Source: Isotricha intestinalis (taxonomy: Eukaryota > Ciliophora > Litostomatea > Vestibuliferida > Isotrichidae). Taken from it: a stretch of 64,000 nt of DNA. The notes under the pieces were generated by a model. It was not told where the DNA came from. It saw only the letters and a program-made list of their open reading frames with translations, and ran no database searches. This document shows positions 21,535 through 29,662 of this stretch, piece after piece; position 1 is the first letter of the stretch; each line of letters opens with the position of its first letter. The stretch is from NCBI GenBank assembly GCA_023807065.1, contig JAJJLU010000368.1, positions 1 to 64,000 on the forward strand, in the 5' to 3' direction. The position numbers were made by a program, and so were the translations under genes.

Positions 21535-21885
21535 TCAAAAAATTTCACATCCACAAGAATTTAAATCTTTATCCTTTTTTTTATTTATAATTTTCTTATT
21601 ATGATTTACACTATTATTATCATAATTTGAAACATTTGTTTTTTCTGGTTCAACTTTATGCCATTCAGGATCTTGTTCTGTTACGTCAAAATTATATTCT
21701 TTCCAAGATTCAACTTCTATGACACAAAGAAAATTAAAAGGAAAAGAAACTTGTCTTTTTTCGTTTATATTTATTGATTCATCATAATTTTTTGTGGAAG
21801 TTGAATCTGAATTAGAAGTCAAATTTCTAATTGATTTTACTTTTATTAAATTTGTTGAACTTAAATTTTTATTTTCAGCTTTCAT
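21535..21885 (-). CDS. Small protein with C-terminal CaaX-like prenylation signal
   Basis: 116 residues ending SCGCEIF. The last four residues, CEIF, fit a CaaX box (Cys, two other residues, terminal Phe), and another Cys two positions upstream could be palmitoylated, so membrane anchoring is a fair inference. The first 40 residues are Ser/Asn/Lys-rich. A short hydrophobic/aromatic core follows at about 48-82 (VSFPFNFLCVIEVESWKEYNF, then DPEWHKVEPE). It is not a GTPase: no P-loop is present. The stop is TGA. It starts 97 bp from the divergent coiled-coil gene at 21983. Confidence 0.65.
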   Translation of the reverse strand: MKAENKNLSSTNLIKVKSIRNLTSNSDSTSTKNYDESININEKRQVSFPFNFLCVIEVESWKEYNFDVTEQDPEWHKVEPEKTNVSNYDNNSVNHNKKIINKKKDKDLNSCGCEIF

Positions 21886-21982
21886 TTTTATTTATTAATT
21901 TTAATTTACAATATTTCATTTTCTGTAATTTATATATTTTTAATTTTTTTTAATTTTGATTATTTAAATATATTTAAAAAAT

Positions 21983-22864
21983 ATGAATTATAATACTTAT
22001 TTAGAAGAAGAAGATGATAAACATAATAGTGATAATAATACAATAATTAATTCAATTTTAGATAAAGGAATAGAGGACTTCAAAAATTCTCAAATATTAA
22101 ATAGTAATTCTAAATTATCAGATAATCAAAAAAATAATAAAAATCCTTCTAATTTAAATACATCAAATAGAAGTTTGGCATTACAAAAAATAATGGAAAG
22201 AATAAATTCAACTAATAAAAATAAAATAAAAGAAGAAGAAAGTGAATATTTATCATCAAATAATAATAATAATAATGATAATTATAATATAAAAAAAATT
22301 AATAAAAATAATGATCCAATAAAATCTTTAAATGATATGAAAAATAAATTAGATAATTTACAATCTAAAATTGGAGGGCTGGATAAAAGATTAAATAATT
22401 CTGATTATGCTTCTTCAATTGCTTCATTTAATAAAACAAGAAATAATTTATTTGCTAAAAGAATAAAAAATAAAAGAAGTAAATCTAAAAATTCTTCTCG
22501 TTCAAATTCTAAAATAAGAAGTTATAGTGAAAAATCTGATAGAAAATATAATAATATTTATTCTCCTCAAAATGATATTTTTAAAGAAAGATATCAAAAA
22601 TTATTAAATGAATTTAATAAAGACAAATCTGATTTGATTAAGTTAAGACAAAAAACTAATAATTTAAAAAATAATTTAGGAAGACTTAAAAAAAAAGAAC
22701 AACTATATGATGATTTATTTGAAGAAAATAATAAAATTATAAACAACAATGAATTATTATTTTATAAATTAGAGGAAAGTGAAGAAGTAAGAATGGAACA
22801 AGAAAGATTAATTGTATCTTTAAAAAAAGAAGTTGATAGACTAAGAGATATTTTTAATCAATAA
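21983..22864 (+). CDS. Short coiled-coil protein with basic Ser/Arg/Lys segment
   Basis: 293 residues. The N-terminal half is Asn/Ser-rich and disordered-looking. A basic stretch at about 150-185 (KRIKNKRSKSKNSSRSNSKIR) could bind nucleic acid or acidic partners. The C-terminal 90 residues form a heptad-rich coiled coil ending RLRDIFNQ. The shape (disordered head, short C-terminal coiled coil) is common among centrosomal and basal-body proteins, but no named family is recognised. It is convergent with the kinase gene at 22939, 74 bp apart. Confidence 0.65.
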   Translation: MNYNTYLEEEDDKHNSDNNTIINSILDKGIEDFKNSQILNSNSKLSDNQKNNKNPSNLNTSNRSLALQKIMERINSTNKNKIKEEESEYLSSNNNNNNDNYNIKKINKNNDPIKSLNDMKNKLDNLQSKIGGLDKRLNNSDYASSIASFNKTRNNLFAKRIKNKRSKSKNSSRSNSKIRSYSEKSDRKYNNIYSPQNDIFKERYQKLLNEFNKDKSDLIKLRQKTNNLKNNLGRLKKKEQLYDDLFEENNKIINNNELLFYKLEESEEVRMEQERLIVSLKKEVDRLRDIFNQ

Positions 22865-22938
22865 TTAAAGTAAATATTATAAAATATTTGTAAAAAAATA
22901 ATTTAAATTTAATTAAAATAAAATACAAAATTTGTTTT

Positions 22939-25900
22939 TCAAAATCTATCATAATTCATCATTAAATAATAAATTACAGTAGCATGACAAATTTTATTAT
23001 TTTTTAAACAATCTTTTACATAATTTCTATCATAACCAAGATTCTCTATTTTATTTAAAATATTTTCACTTTTTAATTGTTCATTTTGATTTAAATTTGA
23101 ATTCTCTTCTTTTTCTTTCACACCATTTTTCAGAGAATTATTGTTTTCCTCTTCAAAACATATTTTATTATTATTAGTTAAAGTATTATTTCTTAAACTG
23201 GTTGAATAACTTTCTGTTTTAGTATTAATTAACATTCCATTATCTAATTCATCATTATTATTTAATTCATAATTAATATTAAACTCTCTTACTTTATTTG
23301 CAAATAAAATAATTCCATTTTCTAAGTTCAAAGATAAGTTATTAAAATCATCTGATTCATCTTCTTCTTCTTCTTCATTCTCATAATAATTTTTCATTGA
23401 ATTATAAGGTGCTAAAATTAAACTTTTAGTTCTAACATTCAAATTTTTATTATTACTATTTTTATCTTCTCTTTCTAAATTACTTAAAGTAAAATTTTCT
23501 TTTAAATCCTCAATTTTAGCATATCTATAATCAATATAAGTTTTACTTAACATCGTCATTTCAGCTTTAGTAAATAAATGATATTTATTATTATTATTAT
23601 TATTATTTTTTAACCAAGGATGATTTAAAACTTCATCACAATTTAATCTTTTTTTAGGATTTTTATTTAATAACCCAAATAATAAATTTTTAGCTTCACT
23701 TGAAATATTTTCAATTTTTTTAGGTTCATGATTTATTATAGCATATTGTAAAGCAAAATTTTTTTTTTCATTATTATTATTAATAGAAGAAATATCTTCA
23801 TCGTGAATTGAAAAAGGTAAAGTACCACTTAACATAATATATAAAGCAATTCCAGCTGACCATAAATCAACAGGAAAAGCATCATATCCTTTTTCTTTTG
23901 TAGATAATAAAATTTCTGGTGCCATATACATTGGAGTTCCACATTGATCATGTAATTTTTTATTTTTATTATCTAATATTTTTCCTATTCCAAAATCACA
24001 TATTTTGATATTATTATTTACATCTATTAATATATTTTCTAATTTTATATCTCTGTGAACTATATTTTTGGAATGAATATATTTTATTCCTTGTATTATT
24101 TGTCTAAATAAAAATTTTGCTGTTTTTTCACTTAATTTTCTTCTTTTTTTTACAAAAGAAAATAAATTTCCTCCGTTAATATATTCCATTATAATTAAAT
24201 AATATTTTTCACTTTCAAAATGTTCTAAAATTTTAGTTATATTAGGATGATTTAAATTTTTCATTAAATCAGTTTCATAAAAAATTTTATTTTTATTTTC
24301 TGTTTGATTATTTAATTTGTCCTTATTAAAACTTTTTACTGCAACAACTCTTCCAGTTAAAACATTTAAACCTAAATTGACTTTTCCAAAAGCACCTTGT
24401 CCAATTAATCTTCCATATTTATAAAAAGAAAGTGAAGTTTGTGGATATTCATTATATTTTTTTTTATAGGATATTATATATAATGATAAATCTTTTGATT
24501 GTTTTTGATAATAATTACAATCATGATTTGAAGTTGATAATGTTGAAGTACTTGGATTAAATTGTTTTAATTCTAAATTTTCTTTTAGTTTTTTAAAATA
24601 TTTTTCACTTATATTTAATTGAGAATTTGAAAAAAGTGGTTTTTCAAATTCTTTTACACTTAAATTTTTTATAAAATTATTTTCATTTTTTTTCTCGTTT
24701 TTTGTTATAATATTATTTTTCTTTGATTTATTTACATTATCTTTATTAGGTGAATTATTTGTTGTTGATGTTTTTTTTAGTTTTTTAGATAAAATTTCTT
24801 TTTGGCTTTGGCTAAAAATTTTAGAAATTTTTGAATGAATATTACTTTTGTTGTAATTAATATTTATATTCTTAATATATTTATTCCCTATTTTTTTCTT
24901 ATTTGATTTTTTAATAATTTTTTCTTTTGAATTTGAATTTTTTTTTTGTTTTGTATTATAAATTAAATTATTATTATTGATTATATTCTCATATAAATTC
25001 ATACTTTTATTTACATTATTAATACAATTATTTGCAATATTTTTATTCTTTTTAACTCCTTTTTCATAATCTTTTAATGAAACATTATTATTTTTCTGAA
25101 TTTTATTTATTCTTGAAGAAATAGAATTTAAATTATATAAAGAAATTCTCGGAGAAGCTTTTGCTGTTGAAGATATAATTTTTTTACTTTTTACTTGTCC
25201 ATAAGAAGCATTTATATTATTTATTGAAGCACTTTTATTATTTGTGTTATTGTTATTTTGTTTTTTTGTTATTTTTAAATAATTTGTTATGAAATTGATA
25301 TTAAATTTATGATTATATTGATTATTATTGCTGCTAGAATTAAATATATTTTTCTTATTATTACTATAACTATTATCTTTATTATTTGATTTATTTTGTC
25401 TGTTATAAAAACTTTTATTGTTACTAAAAGAATTAAGTTTTTGATTTTGAGGAAACAAAATTTTATTTTCACTTTTCTTTTTTTCATTTGAATTTTTTCT
25501 TGAACTTATTGAAATAAAGGCAAATTTTTTTTTTTGATTTGAAGAATTTGAATATAAATTTGAATTACTATGTGTTTGACTATTATTTTCATTTTTTTTT
25601 TTAACATTAATCGAATAACTTTTATTATTTAAACTTTTATTTAAATTATTATTATTATTTTTATTACTATTATAATTACTATTATTTAAGTAAGAATAAA
25701 TTTTATCTTTTGAATAAGCAATAGAAGAATTATCCATTGATGTTAATATCAATTGACTTTTTATTGAATTATTTAATTTATTTTGTTTGTTTAAATAAAT
25801 ATAACTACTTGGAGAAACAAAACTTAAATATGAAGAAGTCTGTTTTAAATCTTTTGATTTATTCAAAAATTTTCTTTTTATTAAAATTAATTCTTCTTCT

Positions 25901-26037
25901 TTATTAGGTGATTGATAATTATTTGGAAATTTTCTTGAAGAATTTTTCGGTGATGGAATTGAAGTTGGACATTTAAAGTTTTTTGTTGGTCTTTTTGATA
26001 AACTTGCAAAATGAGAGAAACTTGTGATTTTATTCAT
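22939..26037 (-). CDS. CAMK/SNF1-like Ser/Thr protein kinase with C-terminal UBA-like tail (paralogue of 5788-8688)
   Basis: 1032 residues. A long Asn/Ser/Lys head (1 to about 535) precedes a full kinase domain at about 540-806: GQGAFGKV near 546, VAVK lysine, HRDIKLEN near 660, DFG near 680, and CGTPMYMAPEI. The tail repeats the layout of the 5.8-8.7 kb kinase: acidic run, the motif KVREFNINYE, and a C-terminal UBA-like helix set at about 995-1032 (GYDRNYVKDCL...ATVIYYL). Catalytic residues are intact. Both heads are low complexity and do not align by eye, so the kinase and tail are the conserved parts. The stop is TGA. It starts only 46 bp from the divergent TBC gene. Confidence 0.87.
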   Translation of the reverse strand: MNKITSFSHFASLSKRPTKNFKCPTSIPSPKNSSRKFPNNYQSPNKEEELILIKRKFLNKSKDLKQTSSYLSFVSPSSYIYLNKQNKLNNSIKSQLILTSMDNSSIAYSKDKIYSYLNNSNYNSNKNNNNNLNKSLNNKSYSINVKKKNENNSQTHSNSNLYSNSSNQKKKFAFISISSRKNSNEKKKSENKILFPQNQKLNSFSNNKSFYNRQNKSNNKDNSYSNNKKNIFNSSSNNNQYNHKFNINFITNYLKITKKQNNNNTNNKSASINNINASYGQVKSKKIISSTAKASPRISLYNLNSISSRINKIQKNNNVSLKDYEKGVKKNKNIANNCINNVNKSMNLYENIINNNNLIYNTKQKKNSNSKEKIIKKSNKKKIGNKYIKNININYNKSNIHSKISKIFSQSQKEILSKKLKKTSTTNNSPNKDNVNKSKKNNIITKNEKKNENNFIKNLSVKEFEKPLFSNSQLNISEKYFKKLKENLELKQFNPSTSTLSTSNHDCNYYQKQSKDLSLYIISYKKKYNEYPQTSLSFYKYGRLIGQGAFGKVNLGLNVLTGRVVAVKSFNKDKLNNQTENKNKIFYETDLMKNLNHPNITKILEHFESEKYYLIIMEYINGGNLFSFVKKRRKLSEKTAKFLFRQIIQGIKYIHSKNIVHRDIKLENILIDVNNNIKICDFGIGKILDNKNKKLHDQCGTPMYMAPEILLSTKEKGYDAFPVDLWSAGIALYIMLSGTLPFSIHDEDISSINNNNEKKNFALQYAIINHEPKKIENISSEAKNLLFGLLNKNPKKRLNCDEVLNHPWLKNNNNNNNKYHLFTKAEMTMLSKTYIDYRYAKIEDLKENFTLSNLEREDKNSNNKNLNVRTKSLILAPYNSMKNYYENEEEEEDESDDFNNLSLNLENGIILFANKVREFNINYELNNNDELDNGMLINTKTESYSTSLRNNTLTNNNKICFEEENNNSLKNGVKEKEENSNLNQNEQLKSENILNKIENLGYDRNYVKDCLKNNKICHATVIYYLMMNYDRF

Positions 26038-26083
26038 TTATTTTTAATTTTTAATTTAAAATTATATTCAAAAATATTTAAAA
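26038..26083. promoter_or_regulatory. 46-bp divergent intergenic region, shared promoter
   Basis: The start codons of the minus-strand kinase (26037) and the plus-strand TBC gene (26084) are separated by 46 bases of almost pure A/T. Both 5' leaders and any core promoter must fit here or extend into coding sequence. No named motif is visible. Confidence 0.5.
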
Positions 26084-27358
26084 ATGAATCTAGAAATAAA
26101 TAATTTAGAAAAAAACAAAATTAAAAATCAATATTCTTGGGAAAAAGAAGGTAAAATAATAATAACAGAACAAAAAATAAATTTGACTTTAAAGGAATAT
26201 AATATTATATATAAATTATTAGAAAAACCAATTCCAGATGAAATAAGAAAAGATTATTGGTTAATTATAACAAGAGCAAGAGAAAAATTAATACAAAATA
26301 AAAATTATTATAACACAATTTTAAATATGTTTAGAAATTATATTAAAATAGAACATCCTATTTATAAACAAATTCAAAAAAAAATAGAAATAGATGTAAA
26401 TAGATCTTTTGTAAAGTCTATAGAAGATAATGAAAAAAATAAATTAAGAAATATATTATCAGCATTTACTGTGAGAAATATTTCTTTAAATTATTGTCAA
26501 GGTTTTAATCAAATTGTAGCAAAATTATTAGAAATAACAAATTTTAATGAAGAAGAAAGTTTTTGGTTATTTTGTTCAATTATTGAAGAAATTCTTCCTT
26601 TTGATTTTTATTTAACTGGAATTGGAATTGAAAGTGATATGGAAATAATAAATAATATCATTAAAAGAGATAAAAATTTAAATTTATTTTTTGAAAAAAA
26701 TAAATCTGAATATTTAATTTCTTCTTCATGTGCTAAATGGTTAATTTCAATTTTTATTTCTGGAATTAATAAAGATTTATCTAATTCAATTTTAGATATT
26801 ATTTTTTTTTTTCGAGGATTTAATAATATTGTCAATTTATATAATGCAACTATTATAATGTTTAATTTTGCAAAAAATTTAATGGGGAAAGATGAAGGAA
26901 TGGAATACGTTAATAATGCTATTTTAAAATTGAATAATTTAGAAATTAATGATATTCAAGAAAAAAAAAATAAATTAATTGAAAGACTGTTAAATGGAGT
27001 GATAAATAAAAATTATATTAATAAATTAATTTTTGAAAGAAGAAAAATTATAAATGCAAAAATGAAAAGAATTCCTGTTTTAACTCCAGTTGAAAATAAT
27101 AAAGAAATTTCTTGTTTAGATGATTTTAATGTTTGTGTTAAAGATTTAAATTATAAAAATGATGTTAAAGATTATATAATATTAAGTAAAAAAAATATAT
27201 TGTCTAATGTTAAAATTATTGATGATTATTATTTTGATTATAATAAACAAGATAATAATAATATTGATAATATTAATATTGATAATAATTTATTAAATGA
27301 AAATGATATTTTAATTCAAAGAAAAAAACATTTATGTGATATAAAACATTTATATTGA
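26084..27358 (+). CDS. TBC-domain Rab GTPase-activating protein
   Basis: 424 residues. The TBC domain spans about 48-270. It opens with IPDEIRKDYW, has the arginine-finger motif IxxDVNRS near 100-107 and the glutamine-finger motif YCQGFNQ near 135-141. Both catalytic fingers are therefore present, and GAP activity toward a Rab GTPase is expected from family knowledge (dual-finger mechanism), with a role in membrane traffic. The rest (about 300-424) is Asp/Asn-rich. The target Rab cannot be deduced. The stop is TGA. The divergent neighbour is the UBA-tailed kinase. Confidence 0.88.
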   Translation: MNLEINNLEKNKIKNQYSWEKEGKIIITEQKINLTLKEYNIIYKLLEKPIPDEIRKDYWLIITRAREKLIQNKNYYNTILNMFRNYIKIEHPIYKQIQKKIEIDVNRSFVKSIEDNEKNKLRNILSAFTVRNISLNYCQGFNQIVAKLLEITNFNEEESFWLFCSIIEEILPFDFYLTGIGIESDMEIINNIIKRDKNLNLFFEKNKSEYLISSSCAKWLISIFISGINKDLSNSILDIIFFFRGFNNIVNLYNATIIMFNFAKNLMGKDEGMEYVNNAILKLNNLEINDIQEKKNKLIERLLNGVINKNYINKLIFERRKIINAKMKRIPVLTPVENNKEISCLDDFNVCVKDLNYKNDVKDYIILSKKNILSNVKIIDDYYFDYNKQDNNNIDNINIDNNLLNENDILIQRKKHLCDIKHLY

Positions 27359-27485
27359 ATTAAATCTATTAAAGAAAATTTGTGATTATGTCTAAAAAAT
27401 TGTTAAAAAGTTATTTAAATAAGATGTAAAAAATTAAAAATTATTTATACTATTGACTATAAATAAAAAATTTTCTATTTTTTTA

Positions 27486-29582
27486 TTATTTTTTAGGTGA
27501 TATCATTCTTATAATTTTTTCTCTTCTATCTTCACTATTTACTTTCATATTTAAATTAACATTAATAGTTTTATTATTAGAATTTAATTTAATAGAAGTT
27601 CCACTATGATTGTTATGAATGGATGAATTAGAATTGTCAATCGTCATTTTCTTATGATTATTAAAATTATTGTTAATATTGTTTATATTATATTTTCTAA
27701 AAGGAGACTTAGATTTTTTTATTAATTCTTCTATTTGATTTACTAATCTTTGACTCATTTGATAATTATGATTTTTTTTATTATTGAAAAGTATATTTTT
27801 TAATTTTTTTTCCTCATCAATACTTTTAGTTTTATGAATCAGAATATCTTTTCTAAAAGTTTTTATATTAGTTTGAGTATGAGTTAACATATTTTTTTTA
27901 TTTCTTGAAGCATTATAAATATTATTTAAATTTATTCTATTTGATTGAATTGTATTTTTTGGAGATAAAATATTATGTCCATTTGATATATTATTTAAAT
28001 TTTTTTGAATTGAAAAAAGTATGTTATTTAAATTTAAAGCATTATTTTGTGAAATATTATTTTTTTTCCGATGATTTGTATTATTTTTTTCTTTTGAATT
28101 TTTACTATCTTTTTTATTAAAAAATTTAGGAATTGAAGATGTACTTAAAATACTATTTTTACTATTATTATTAATGATATTATTATATTTTTTATTTTTT
28201 GAAACTTTTTGTTTTGAAGTATTTCCTTTTACAATATTTAATGGAGTTTTTACTAAATTAAAATTAGAACCATTACAATTTTTTTTTTTTCTATTTGATC
28301 TTATTGTAATTTGTTGAAAATTAAAACAAGAAAAATTTGAATTTGAATGAAATTTAGTTAAATTATTCATTGAGTTAAAAGCTTTAACATCAAAAGTTTT
28401 ATTTTTTGATCTTTGAATTGTACTTCCTGAATTATGAATACTTCCATTTATTATTTTATTATTATTGTTTTTTGATTTTGAATTACTATGATTAATTTTA
28501 TGATTATTTAAATTTTTATTATTTGTTGCACTATTATTCTTTATTGTATTAGTAAAATTAAAATTATTATATAAATTATTATTTAATGTTGCTGATAACT
28601 TTGAAAAATTCCTAAAATTTGAAATTAAATTATTATTATTATTGTTATATGTTTTATTTTTCATTTTACCTTTTTCAATATATTTTGTTTTATTTTTGTT
28701 GAATTCTTCTAAACTTGATTTAAAATTTGATAAATATGTTTTTAATTTAGGAGACTTTAAATTTCTTTTTTGAGTTTTTATAGTTTCACAATTTAAATTA
28801 GTTTTAACTAAATTATATAAAGAACTTTTAATATTAATAATATTTTTTTGTAAATTTGATTTTATACTAACTTTATTTTTTTGTATATTTTTGGGATTAG
28901 AAATTGTTTTGTTTTGTGTTTTAATTTCTTTTTTAGTGATATGATAATTAATCAAAGGAGAAATAGAATCAATAAAAGAATCATCTTTACTTCTTTTAGT
29001 TAATAAATTTAAGTTATTTAAATTTCTTGAAGAATCTAAAGTCAAAGTATATTTAATATTTGAATTATTTTTCTTATTATTCTCGTTTTCTATAATAAAT
29101 CTAGTTTTTTTATCAAATATTGTCTTATTATTAGTTACATTATCAAGGGAAGATAAAGAAGTTTTATTTGAACTTTCATTAATTTCATTTTTAGAAGCTA
29201 AATTATTTTTATAAAAAATTTCTGCTTTATAATCACCATAATTATGCATTATTTCATAAATTTTAAAATTTCTAAAATTCGGTCTACAAAAAAATTTATG
29301 ATAATTTTTATAATAATCACTTAATTTTGGAATTCTTATAAAACTTTCTTCAAAAAAATAAAATCTTCTTAAAAATTCTTCTGTAAAATCCATATATTGA
29401 TATTCTTTAAATTGAGAGTTATAATGACTTAATTTATCATATAATAATTGATTTATATATAAAAAATTTTGATCTTCTTCTATATCCCCATATTTTGAAT
29501 ATAATAAACAAAGAAGACGAACTGGATCATGTATTAATTTATATGCTTCCAGTTTTGTATTTACTGATTTTAAAGATGACAT
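27486..29582 (-). CDS. Protein with conserved-looking N-terminal region and Asn/Lys/Ser-rich body
   Basis: 698 residues. The first 130 or so are well structured and aromatic-rich (AYKLIHDPVRLLCLLYSKYG, then FLRRFYFFEESFIRIPKLSDYY and FFCRPNFRNFKIYEIMHNYG). The remainder is a long Asn/Ser/Lys low-complexity tail. The N-terminal pattern looks like a fold kept by selection, and similar unnamed proteins occur in ciliates as far as I recall; this is not checked. No enzymatic motif is seen. The start codon is 80 bp from the divergent TPR gene. Confidence 0.65.
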   Translation of the reverse strand: MSSLKSVNTKLEAYKLIHDPVRLLCLLYSKYGDIEEDQNFLYINQLLYDKLSHYNSQFKEYQYMDFTEEFLRRFYFFEESFIRIPKLSDYYKNYHKFFCRPNFRNFKIYEIMHNYGDYKAEIFYKNNLASKNEINESSNKTSLSSLDNVTNNKTIFDKKTRFIIENENNKKNNSNIKYTLTLDSSRNLNNLNLLTKRSKDDSFIDSISPLINYHITKKEIKTQNKTISNPKNIQKNKVSIKSNLQKNIINIKSSLYNLVKTNLNCETIKTQKRNLKSPKLKTYLSNFKSSLEEFNKNKTKYIEKGKMKNKTYNNNNNNLISNFRNFSKLSATLNNNLYNNFNFTNTIKNNSATNNKNLNNHKINHSNSKSKNNNNKIINGSIHNSGSTIQRSKNKTFDVKAFNSMNNLTKFHSNSNFSCFNFQQITIRSNRKKKNCNGSNFNLVKTPLNIVKGNTSKQKVSKNKKYNNIINNNSKNSILSTSSIPKFFNKKDSKNSKEKNNTNHRKKNNISQNNALNLNNILFSIQKNLNNISNGHNILSPKNTIQSNRINLNNIYNASRNKKNMLTHTQTNIKTFRKDILIHKTKSIDEEKKLKNILFNNKKNHNYQMSQRLVNQIEELIKKSKSPFRKYNINNINNNFNNHKKMTIDNSNSSIHNNHSGTSIKLNSNNKTINVNLNMKVNSEDRREKIIRMISPKK

Positions 29583-29662
29583 TTTAATTTGATTAAATTT
29601 TAAAATTTTATTTATTGTTTAAATTTAATTATTTTTAAAATCAAAAAAAATAAAAACCTTTA

